From the NCBI GenBank assembly GCA_002362735.1, contig DEUU01000082.1, positions 1 to 5,494 of the forward strand: a DNA stretch of 5,494 nt, in the 5' to 3' direction. This DNA is from Dehalococcoidia bacterium UBA3254. Lineage in GTDB: Bacteria; Chloroflexota; Dehalococcoidia; Dehalococcoidales; UBA3254. Positions within the stretch are counted from its first letter, which is position 1, and each line of letters starts with the position of its first letter. Positions 1 through 5,417 of the stretch are shown here, one piece after another. The notes below the pieces were generated by a model. It did not search any database, was not told the DNA's origin, and was given only the letters and a program-made list of their open reading frames with translations. The position numbers and the translations under genes are program-made.

Positions 1-582
1 CTTGATATTCAGCTTTTCCCCATTATGTTCCGCCTGAATCCCCAGTACCTGGTGGGCAGACTGATCGTAGAATAACTCTTTCCCCGGAGCAGCATAGAGT
101 ACTTCGATCTGTCTTTTGTCGATTTCCGATTTCAGCAGCTTCCATAAGGATTGAAAGCCCACCTTGCCGCCCACGGAATACATATGCACACAGTCGGATC
201 CAGGTAATTCCGGAAACTCACATACGTCCGATCCGGGAATCAGTACCTCCATGGCTATAGCCCCCAGGTTTCTAACCCAGGCCGTGTTTTTCCCCATCTC
301 TTGGGCAAGAGCCCCGATCATTTCGTCTTCCACCGTATAGTATCCGCACATCGCTTCATAGTAAGTTACCGTACTCTCAAAAGGTTCCAGATTAAGCCAT
401 CCCTGGCCTGAAACCCGGCTATTGCCTCCAGCCTCCATTTCAGGGGCTTTCTCCAGTACGATCACTTTGGCTCCGGCATCATGCGCTGTAATGGCCGCAG
501 CAGCACCGGCGGATCCATAACCCACCACCACTACATCCGCTTCTCTATCCCAATTCGTTATTATCGAAGATTGTGCTTTCAT
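1..582 (-). CDS. FAD-dependent oxidoreductase, fumarate reductase/flavocytochrome c type (partial, C-terminus beyond window)
   Basis: The reading frame is open from ATG at 582 to the left edge, giving 194 residues with no stop, so only the N-terminal part is seen. Residues 16-26 form a dinucleotide-binding strand and turn (DVVVVGYGSAG, GxGxxG at 21-26), E44 closes the second strand where FAD ribose is bound, and GGNSRVSGQGW at 52-62 is the FAD-contacting loop typical of the FAD_binding_2 family (fumarate reductase, urocanate reductase, 3-ketosteroid dehydrogenase). The catalytic cap domain lies outside the window, so the substrate cannot be read. There is no Tat or Sec signal before the FAD fold, so a cytoplasmic enzyme is likely. 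The start is supported by AGAAGGA 6-7 nt upstream. It is the last visible gene of the leftward operon, 103 bp after the ferredoxin fragment. Family members reduce activated C=C bonds or dehydrogenate their saturated products; which applies here is inference. Confidence 0.85.
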   Translation of the reverse strand, partial: MKAQSSIITNWDREADVVVVGYGSAGAAAAITAHDAGAKVIVLEKAPEMEAGGNSRVSGQGWLNLEPFESTVTYYEAMCGYYTVEDEMIGALAQEMGKNTAWVRNLGAIAMEVLIPGSDVCEFPELPGSDCVHMYSVGGKVGFQSLWKLLKSEIDKRQIEVLYAAPGKELFYDQSAHQVLGIQAEHNGEKLNIK

Positions 583-685
583 TTTGATTCCTTCTTAATT
601 TTTTTAATCCATTCCCTCAGTATTGATGCTTTTTAATATAATGTTTTGATCCTCCTTATCTATTTTTTATTTTGCAGACATACAT
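583..685 (-). other. Short gap with an orphan Shine-Dalgarno sequence (650-657)
   Basis: Reading leftward after the ferredoxin stop, a strong AAGGAGGA occurs at 657-650, but no ATG, GTG or TTG follows at a usable distance. ATT sits at the ideal spacing of about 7 nt and would open only a 12-codon frame ending in TAA. The real ribosome binding site of the next gene (AGAAGGA) lies about 60 nt further on. The orphan site may be the remnant of a lost start codon, or the scar of the deletion that removed the ferredoxin C-terminus. Confidence 0.45.
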
Positions 686-886
686 TCACTGGGGGTCTTT
701 GCACTGTTTGCAGGTGCAGCCCTCTATACGCCGCCCTTCCATCACATAATCCACAATCCATGTTCGGGCTAAAGCTGGACTTACGACGCCCTCATGGCTT
801 AATGAACAGACAGCTTCACACGTTTTACAACCCGCACAGATTTCAACATTGCGGTTGATATATCCTGTTGCCTTAGAAAATTCCAT
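686..886 (-). CDS. Truncated HycB/CooF-type 4Fe-4S ferredoxin, probably a decaying gene
   Basis: This 66-residue frame matches the N-terminal part of the electron-transfer ferredoxins that accompany anaerobic oxidoreductases (HycB, CooF, DmsB type). A complete first cluster motif CxxCxxCxxxC is seen at C17, C20, C23 and C27. The second motif begins at C59 and C62 (CKQCKDPQ) but is cut by TGA at 686-688, exactly where the third ligand of CxxCxxxxCxxxC should be. The frame continues after the TGA as MYVCKIKNR and then stops at TAA, so the fourth ligand is still present but the usual C-terminal half (roughly 100 residues with two more cluster motifs in full-length relatives) is absent. The ATG has only a weak AGGT about 15 nt upstream, unlike its neighbours. 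It follows DUF1667 after 139 bp with no gene. A pseudogene is the most likely reading; a functional one-cluster mini-ferredoxin is possible. Confidence 0.6.
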   Translation of the reverse strand: MEFSKATGYINRNVEICAGCKTCEAVCSLSHEGVVSPALARTWIVDYVMEGRRIEGCTCKQCKDPQ

Positions 887-1025
887 GATTTCACATTTTA
901 CCTAATAATTACGTGGAGGGAAAGTAAATTCATGGATTCGCTGGTTGGCCAGGATGCATTTCCAGAAAGAACTACAAGCCCTCAGGTATGTTAATTCTCC
1001 GCATATATTACATTGGAATATGTCT
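887..1025. other. Intergenic gap between DUF1667 gene and ferredoxin fragment
   Basis: These 139 bp are far longer than the 6-10 bp gaps between the first three operon genes. On the minus strand only very short frames occur (for example 8-10 codon peptides). A short inverted repeat CTGG-TTGG-CCAG at 941-952 could form a weak 4-bp hairpin. I see no convincing promoter or terminator. Confidence 0.5.
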
Positions 1026-1385
1026 TCAAAAGGTACCCGTGGCTACCAGGTTGACTCCAGTCCCGAGAATGTCATGAACGATTTCCTGTCCCACGCTAAC
1101 TGGCGGCTTCACTTTTACCTTGGCTACAACGAGCATAATCTCTCTAAGCTGGCTCCTGGGTACCGGTTTATCTGTCCGTACCGGTAAAAGACGATTGCCC
1201 GCTCCTTCAGTTAAAACGGTTGCTGTTAAGACTCTCTCGGGATGCAAATATTCAGTTGTGGCGTATGTCTTTCCTTCCTTGCACTGGTTACCGGCAATAT
1301 CACTTATGTTGCCAGTAGTGTCAATATTCAACGTCATATGGCAACCCAGAGGACATCCGATGCAAATTACTTTCTGTTCTGACAT
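1026..1385 (-). CDS. DUF1667 family protein, small four-cysteine partner of GlpA/GlpB-like flavoproteins
   Basis: A 119-residue soluble protein with an N-terminal CIGCPLGC motif (C8, C11, C15) and a fourth cysteine in GNQCKEG (C35), followed by the family's YLHPERVLTATV segment (about 46-57). This pattern and its position directly after two flavoprotein genes identify DUF1667 (PF07892). The four cysteines look like a metal or Fe-S site, but the cofactor is not established by sequence. The family recurs as the third gene in operons labelled anaerobic glycerol-3-phosphate dehydrogenase, where it takes the place of the Fe-S subunit GlpC of proteobacteria; an electron-transfer or maturation role is inference. 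It starts 6 bp after the preceding stop, and its AGGAGGT lies across that stop, indicating translational coupling. It ends with TGA. Length is normal for the family, and there are no membrane segments. Confidence 0.88.
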   Translation of the reverse strand: MSEQKVICIGCPLGCHMTLNIDTTGNISDIAGNQCKEGKTYATTEYLHPERVLTATVLTEGAGNRLLPVRTDKPVPRSQLREIMLVVAKVKVKPPVSVGQEIVHDILGTGVNLVATGTF

Positions 1386-1391
1386 GAATAA

Positions 1392-2636
1392 CTACCTCCT
1401 GTTTTCACAGCTAACTACACATTCGCTGAATTCTTTATCTGTATTCTGCCAATCCTTAGCCGTAATAGCAATCCGTACCATCTGGCTCGGTTTAACCACC
1501 CGGAAAGGTTTGGAAATAATATTGCCTACTTTAAGCCGTACTTTCTCAGCCGGCTCCATTACACGTAGCGAAACCGTAACCTCATCACCAAAACTAACCG
1601 TCTGAGGAACGACATATCTGACGTTTTCTCCCGCCGTAAAGTGTACCTTGCTTTTTCCTGACTTAATATTTCCCATGGCATAGCTGGCCGCCATAGCTCC
1701 AGCTAATTCAGCTTCCAGAGTAACATTATCTACCAGATCATTAACATGGAGGACATTCCCACCGGTAAAGATACCTGAAACCGAGGTCTCCAGATTGCTA
1801 TCAACTACAGGGCCTCCCGTGATCGGGTCCAGTTCAATACCTGCCATTCTTGAGAGCTCGTTTTCGGGTATGAGTCCGGCTGAAATCAACAGGGTATCGC
1901 ATTCCACTCTTCTTTCAGTCCCTGCAATGGGGTTCCAGCTTTTGTCAACTCGGGCGATGGTTACGCCTTCGATTCTTTCTTGTCCGTGAATTTCCGAAAC
2001 CGTATGTTCCAACATAACGGGTATATTGAAATCATGCAAGCACTGAACCTCGTTTCTGATTAAACCTCCGATATAGGGAAGTACCTCAACCACCGCCTTC
2101 ACATTCACTCCTTCGAGGGTCAAACGGCGGGCCATAATCATTCCTACATCACCTGAACCAAGTATCACGACCTCCTTACCGGGGATATAACCGTAGATGT
2201 TTACATATCTCTGGGCTGTACCCGCAGTTAAAATACCGGCTGGTCTGGAACCATTAATATTTAAGGATTCTCTTGTCCTTTCCCGGCACCCCATTGCCAG
2301 GACAATGGCCCTGGCAGATAGCGCACTCAGTCCGTCAGAACTGCTGATAATCATACTGCGGTCAGGTGATAATTTAGTGACCATACTTTTAAGTAAAAAC
2401 TCTACACCCAGATCATTCGCTTTTTCTATAAACCTTTGAGCATATTCGGGGCCGGTTAAGTCTTTACCGAAATATGTTAAACCAAAACCATTATGTATAC
2501 ACTGGTCTAAAAGCCCCCCCAGATATTCTCCCCGCTCAATAACAACTACTTTATTCAGCCCGCTCTCTTTGGCTTTAATACCAGCAGCGAGACCAGCTGG
2601 TCCAGCACCAATTACGGCAACATCAACTTCCTTCAT
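1392..2636 (-). CDS. FAD/NAD(P)-dependent oxidoreductase, pyridine nucleotide-disulfide family (GlpB-like operon partner)
   Basis: A 414-residue flavoprotein. The FAD-binding motif GAGPAG is at 10-15 with E34 ending the second strand; a second Rossmann motif for NAD(P), GSGDVG, is at 160-165; and the late FAD motif SGIFTGGNV is at 287-295. These place it in Pyr_redox_2 (PF07992). LLDQCIHNGFG (43-52) and AMGCRER (114-120) carry cysteines that recur in relatives paired with GlpA-like proteins and DUF1667. A beta-rich C-terminal domain of about 85 residues (330-414, with RYVVPQ) completes the family length. It probably passes electrons between the dehydrogenase subunit and NAD(P)H or another carrier; the direction is not readable. 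ATG is preceded by AGGAGGT at 6-nt spacing, 10 bp after the upstream stop. Substrate-level annotation (glycerol-3-phosphate, opine, other) is not supported by sequence alone. Confidence 0.87.
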   Translation of the reverse strand: MKEVDVAVIGAGPAGLAAGIKAKESGLNKVVVIERGEYLGGLLDQCIHNGFGLTYFGKDLTGPEYAQRFIEKANDLGVEFLLKSMVTKLSPDRSMIISSSDGLSALSARAIVLAMGCRERTRESLNINGSRPAGILTAGTAQRYVNIYGYIPGKEVVILGSGDVGMIMARRLTLEGVNVKAVVEVLPYIGGLIRNEVQCLHDFNIPVMLEHTVSEIHGQERIEGVTIARVDKSWNPIAGTERRVECDTLLISAGLIPENELSRMAGIELDPITGGPVVDSNLETSVSGIFTGGNVLHVNDLVDNVTLEAELAGAMAASYAMGNIKSGKSKVHFTAGENVRYVVPQTVSFGDEVTVSLRVMEPAEKVRLKVGNIISKPFRVVKPSQMVRIAITAKDWQNTDKEFSECVVSCENRR

Positions 2637-2646
2637 AATCGACCTC

Positions 2647-4164
2647 CTATCCTAATAACTCCTTACTCCTGTAGAGCAAGACTTTTGATAAACCTCCCCT
2701 ATCTGTTATCTCGGTCATCGGGATATCTAATTCCCGGGCTAAAATTTCAACAACTCTGGGACCACAGAACCCTCCCTGGCAGCGACCCATCCCGGCTCGT
2801 GTCCGGTACTTAACGCCTGCCACGGTTCTCGCTCCCCGTCTGATCGCTTCAACGATCTCGCCCTCTGAAATTTCCTCACAGCGGCAGACGATGTGACCGT
2901 AGCGAGCATCTTTGGTTATGAGCTTTCTTCTCTTTTCATCAGGCAGATCACTGACTTTGGGAATCGTCTTCCGATAGGGGTTAAAGTCCGTCTTTTTTAC
3001 CAGATCCAGTCCCTGATCACCAAGAATATTAACTACATACTCGGCGATGGCCGGGGAAGGAGCCAGACCCGGTAATCTGATGACAGCGTTGATAAAATGC
3101 GGAAACTTTTTGTTTGCTTCAATAATATGGTCCTCGGGATTACGGGTGTTAAATACTCGAATAGCCGTAAAAGACTTTATTATGTCTTTCTCCGAAATAC
3201 ATGGGAAGAGCGTACGAGCCCGTTCCATGGTGATGGCAGTCCATTCTTTATTTCTGGATGAGGATTCTCTATCCTCAACTGGATAGTATTTCAGGAATCC
3301 CACAGAAATGTTTCCTGAGGCGAACTCTGCAATCTGCCCTCCCACTCCAGGCTTGGGTGGAAAGCTGACGCTATTCTTGACCAATCCCCTATAACGCTTA
3401 TCCAGAATTTCCGTTTGACCTTTTATAAAACTCAGCCCAAAATCACACACGCCTGCCATCTGGGCAACTTTGTCTGCATATATTCCACCAGCATTAATGA
3501 CATACTCTGCCTTTATCTTCCCTCTGGTGGATTCAACGATGAATCCGCTATTCAGCGGTCGTATTGCTTTAACTTCCGCTCCGGTCATAATTCTAACGCC
3601 ATTTTCTCTGGCATTTTCAGCAAGAGCAATACAATACTCCCACGGGTATAAACAAGCCTGATGAACACTATCCGAAAGACCACAAATAACTTTTTGAGAA
3701 ATATTTGGTTCCATTGCCATGAGAGCCTCTTTATTTAATCTATCAGGAGCAAAACCTATCTGTTTGGCTAATTCTTCCTCTTTGTTCAGGATTTTAATCT
3801 CGTCATCGTCCGTGGCCAGCATGATGAAGGTACGTCTTAAAAAAGATGTTATATCAAGGTCTTGAGCCAGTTGCCCGAACATATCAAAACCTTTACGGGT
3901 GAGTTTTTCCTTTAAAGACTCAGGATGGAGAAGGCCATCCCCAGGCTCCATTACCAGGCTTTTTACGACTACCGAGCTAGCCCAACGTAATCCGGCTGCA
4001 GAATATAAATTACCACCATTGCCTTTTGATTGTTTGCCCCCCACATCCACCTGCTTTTCGACCACCATAGCATCCACTTTGTATTTGGATAATTCTCTGG
4101 CAATAGCTGTCCCTATTACGCCACCGCCAATTATTAAAACCTGTGTCTCTAAATCCTTTTCCAA
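2647..4164 (-). CDS. GlpA-like FAD-dependent dehydrogenase with C-terminal BFD [2Fe-2S] domain
   Basis: A 505-residue protein with two parts. Residues 7-380 are a DAO-type flavoprotein (PF01266) with FAD motif GGGVIG at 13-18, E36 after the second strand, NAGGIYAD at 224-231 and the C-terminal FAD motif PGLAPSPAIAEYV at 365-377. Residues 425-477 are a BFD-like domain (PF04324) with CRC (C427, C429) and RCQGGFC (C462, C467), the four ligands expected for a [2Fe-2S] cluster. The architecture is that of anaerobic GlpA-type dehydrogenases, which oxidise a hydroxyl or amine and pass electrons to partner subunits. It differs from usual GlpA near the active site (NGGNLYSAAG at 49-58 and an extra stretch to about 80), so a different substrate is plausible. 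The start is TTG: no ATG precedes it in frame back to a TGA, the next ATG would destroy the FAD motif, and GGGAGGG lies 8 nt upstream. It is the first gene of the operon. Confidence 0.88.
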   Translation of the reverse strand: MEKDLETQVLIIGGGVIGTAIARELSKYKVDAMVVEKQVDVGGKQSKGNGGNLYSAAGLRWASSVVVKSLVMEPGDGLLHPESLKEKLTRKGFDMFGQLAQDLDITSFLRRTFIMLATDDDEIKILNKEEELAKQIGFAPDRLNKEALMAMEPNISQKVICGLSDSVHQACLYPWEYCIALAENARENGVRIMTGAEVKAIRPLNSGFIVESTRGKIKAEYVINAGGIYADKVAQMAGVCDFGLSFIKGQTEILDKRYRGLVKNSVSFPPKPGVGGQIAEFASGNISVGFLKYYPVEDRESSSRNKEWTAITMERARTLFPCISEKDIIKSFTAIRVFNTRNPEDHIIEANKKFPHFINAVIRLPGLAPSPAIAEYVVNILGDQGLDLVKKTDFNPYRKTIPKVSDLPDEKRRKLITKDARYGHIVCRCEEISEGEIVEAIRRGARTVAGVKYRTRAGMGRCQGGFCGPRVVEILARELDIPMTEITDRGGLSKVLLYRSKELLG

Positions 4165-4172
4165 ATCTTTTT

Positions 4173-4179
4173 CCCTCCC
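4173..4179 (-). promoter_or_regulatory. Ribosome binding site that fixes the TTG start of the GlpA-like gene
   Basis: On the minus strand GGGAGGG ends 8 nt before TTG at 4164. This spacing and the lack of any upstream in-frame ATG select the TTG. TTG starts usually lower translation, so the first gene may be made at a lower rate than its partners, which have ATG starts and AGGAGGT sites. Confidence 0.7.
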
Positions 4180-4390
4180 TATAACCGTTAGATCTATTCA
4201 GATCGGAAATGCTCAGTCTATATCTTTATCTTTATTTTCACCTCCTCACATTTGAAAATCTTCTATTCAGTACAAATACCTTAAATTGGAATATCTGGAA
4301 AATCTATGAGCACCCTGGATGAAATTCAATGTTTGGCAATATTTAATTTAGTAATCTTCAAGGATCATCTATTAAGTCGATTATAATAAA

Positions 4391-4467
4391 GATTGTAGCT
4401 GCAACTAATATTATCGACTGAAATATATATAATATTATTATGTGCAACTATTATTGTCAATAGATAG
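4391..4467 (-). repeat. Left copy of a 77-bp inverted repeat containing a promoter/operator
   Basis: This stretch equals the reverse complement of 5418-5494 at 68 of 77 positions without gaps. Identity is complete over the first 25 bases and over 4443-4463; most differences fall in the 17-bp A/T stretch 4426-4442, which contains the predicted -10. The two copies enclose marR. Because the right copy ends exactly at the window edge, the full repeat could be longer on that side. Confidence 0.85.
4400..4460 (-). promoter_or_regulatory. Predicted promoter and MarR-type operator for the leftward redox operon
   Basis: Reading leftward, TTGACA (4460-4455) is followed after 17 bp by TAATAT (4437-4432), a sigma-A-like promoter with a start expected near 4425. 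One TAGTTGCA box (4450-4443) sits in the spacer and a second (4407-4400) lies 43 bp further on, about four helical turns, just past the start site. The second box is part of the near-palindrome TTGCAGCTACAA (4405-4394), a shape typical of MarR-family operators. Occupancy would block RNA polymerase. The assignment is inferred from position next to marR and from the repeat of the same boxes elsewhere. Confidence 0.6.
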
Positions 4468-4525
4468 TTCGCCTTAAGAAATCCGATTGATGCCGAATGG
4501 TCTGATTACATTAACGATATTCAAC

Positions 4526-4572
4526 TTGACTAATAATAGTTGCATATAATAATATAGTTGCATATAACATTA
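4526..4572 (+). promoter_or_regulatory. Predicted marR promoter with two tandem TAGTTGCA boxes
   Basis: TTGACT (4526-4531) and TAATAT (4550-4555) are separated by 18 bp; an alternative is TTGCAT (4540-4545), 17 bp, TATAAC (4563-4568). Two near-identical 18-bp units begin with TAGTTGCA at 4537 and 4555 (16 of 18 positions match) and overlap the spacer and the -10/start region. The first 18-19 bp are like the left module in inverse orientation with one extra base, so the two promoters are back to back. This implies autoregulation of marR by the same protein. The exact -10 is uncertain. Confidence 0.5.
4537..4572 (+). repeat. Tandem 18-bp direct repeat (TAGTTGCATATAAnnnTA units)
   Basis: Units 4537-4554 and 4555-4572 share the first 13 bases exactly and 16 of 18 overall. 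An 18-bp period is under two helical turns (about 21 bp), so two bound dimers would not sit on the same DNA face, unlike the 43-bp spacing in the other two modules. This may give the regulator's own promoter a different response. Confidence 0.7.
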
Positions 4573-4764
4573 TTGGATAGATATAATACTCATATTTATT
4601 TTAAATGAGCTTAAAATCACTTCAGAGAGCCCGATAAATAGTAATGATTTAGAGGTTGACAAAGGTGTAAAGGTGTAATCGAAACTGCGAAAACTGATGA
4701 ATTGCGCATTTTCTAATTATTATTTTAGTTTTATACAGTTCTTTTTGGCAAAAATAGTTACATC

Positions 4765-4779
4765 CTGGATAAAATCCAG
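4765..4779 (+). promoter_or_regulatory. Small hairpin/palindrome just upstream of the marR ribosome binding site
   Basis: CTGGAT-AAA-ATCCAG is a perfect 6-bp inverted repeat with a 3-nt loop, ending 5 nt before AGAAGG (4785-4790). That Shine-Dalgarno is itself a rather long 12 nt from the ATG at 4803. The element could influence marR translation or be an operator. No T-run follows, so it is not an intrinsic terminator. Confidence 0.35.
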
Positions 4780-4802
4780 TAATTAGAAGGTAACGAAAAT
4801 AA

Positions 4803-5306
4803 ATGGATAAATCACTCAGAAAAAATATTAATATAACTGCAAATGAATTGAAAATTCAATATTCTGATCTAAAAATTGACACGTTTTTGGCATGTATGGC
4901 TACCTGGGACGTATTTGATAGATATGTGGAATCACAATTGCGGGATAAAACTATAAGCCGCGCAGGGTACACCATTCTAAATGCCCTTATTTTTTATGGC
5001 GACATGTCTCCTACCGAGATTAGCAAAAAGGTATTCAGATCAAAATACTCTGTATCTCGCGCAATTGTTACTCTACAGAAAAAAGGACTTATTGAGAAGA
5101 GCCCCGTAAATGGAGATCGTAGAAAACTTCAAATAACCATTACGGCTAGAGGATTATCGATTGCAAAAAAAGGAAATATTAAGGCCCGAAAATATATCGC
5201 TTATGCGATTTTTGGCATACTTAACGATGAGGAAATCAAAAACATCAACAACTATATAAAAAGACTTAAAGAACATACATTGATCCTCATCGGAGTAAAT
5301 TCTTAA
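4803..5306 (+). CDS. MarR family winged-helix transcriptional regulator
   Basis: A 167-residue protein with the MarR layout: N-terminal dimerisation helices (about 25-50), a helix at 52-65, helix-turn-helix at about 69-94 (MSPTEISKKVFRSKYSVSRAIVTLQKKG), whose recognition helix begins near S83, and a beta wing at 97-114 with the conserved D105-R106-R107. A C-terminal helical pair (140-160) completes the dimer interface. Length is normal to slightly long because of an N-terminal extension of about 20 residues. MarR proteins are usually repressors released by small phenolic ligands, lipids or oxidation; the ligand is not readable here. Only C31 is present, so thiol sensing of the two-cysteine type is unlikely. 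Codon use is visibly more AT-rich than in the redox operon, suggesting separate acquisition. It is divergent from the operon and flanked by inverted TAGTTGCA promoter modules, its probable targets. ATG at 4803 is the only suitable start. Confidence 0.92.
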   Translation: MDKSLRKNINITANELKIQYSDLKIDTFLACMATWDVFDRYVESQLRDKTISRAGYTILNALIFYGDMSPTEISKKVFRSKYSVSRAIVTLQKKGLIEKSPVNGDRRKLQITITARGLSIAKKGNIKARKYIAYAIFGILNDEEIKNINNYIKRLKEHTLILIGVNS

Positions 5307-5417
5307 GTTTCAGACTTTCTAGAGAATCGAACCATACAATGATACCGCAGGTATTTCGATATCAGACCCCTTTGGCCCCTACCTAAAAGTATTAACAGCC
5401 AAAAATCTCAATGTGGT

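Larger units (their letters stand above)
4165..4802. other. 638-bp AT-rich divergent intergenic region: two promoters and two long leaders
   Basis: No gene is supported here. From right to left in the leftward leader: promoter module 4391-4467, an imperfect palindrome at 4315-4329, a perfect orphan Shine-Dalgarno at 4238-4246, a small hairpin GATCT-ATTC-AGATC at 4191-4204, and the real ribosome binding site at 4173-4179. In the rightward marR leader: promoter module 4526-4572, an A/T-only inverted repeat ATTTTAA-ATGAGC-TTAAAAT at 4598-4617, a tandem 8-mer AAGGTGTA at 4662-4677, and a hairpin CTGGAT-AAA-ATCCAG at 4765-4779 just ahead of AGAAGG (4785-4790). Both predicted leaders are about 240-260 nt. 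I recognise no known riboswitch or T-box signature and no strong intrinsic terminator. Confidence 0.6.

Noticed and set aside
630..688. Selenocysteine insertion at the ferredoxin TGA
   Set aside because: The 16-40 nt after the TGA are A-rich and show no stable hairpin with a SECIS-like loop, and a TAA follows nine codons later. Kept only as a question to test, not as a call.
646..1605. Plus-strand open frames at 646-858, 945-1187 and 1120-1605
   Set aside because: They lie opposite the ferredoxin and DUF1667 genes (and the end of the 414-aa gene), lack Shine-Dalgarno sites and show no domain-like sequence, whereas the minus-strand frames carry clear cofactor motifs.
1795..4255. Plus-strand open frames inside the two large flavoprotein genes (for example 1795-1989, 2197-2439, 2893-3286, 3415-3661, 3899-4255)
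   Set aside because: They are antisense shadows of strongly supported minus-strand genes with continuous family motifs.
4545..4550. TATAAT as the marR -10 box with TTGACT at 4526
   Set aside because: The match is perfect but the spacer is only 13 bp; TAATAT with 18 bp or TATAAC with a shifted -35 fits better.
4400..4572. CRISPR-like array from the repeated TAGTTGCA boxes
   Set aside because: The repeats are 8-18 bp, in mixed orientation and spaced irregularly around promoters; no cas gene is present.
4656..4679. TTGACA at 4656-4661 as a second marR promoter
   Set aside because: The only -10-like hexamer (TGTAAT, 4674-4679) is 12 bp away; at 17 bp the sequence is TCGAAA.
5342..5358. Intrinsic terminator after marR
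   Set aside because: The stem is only 5 bp and the following T-run has three residues.
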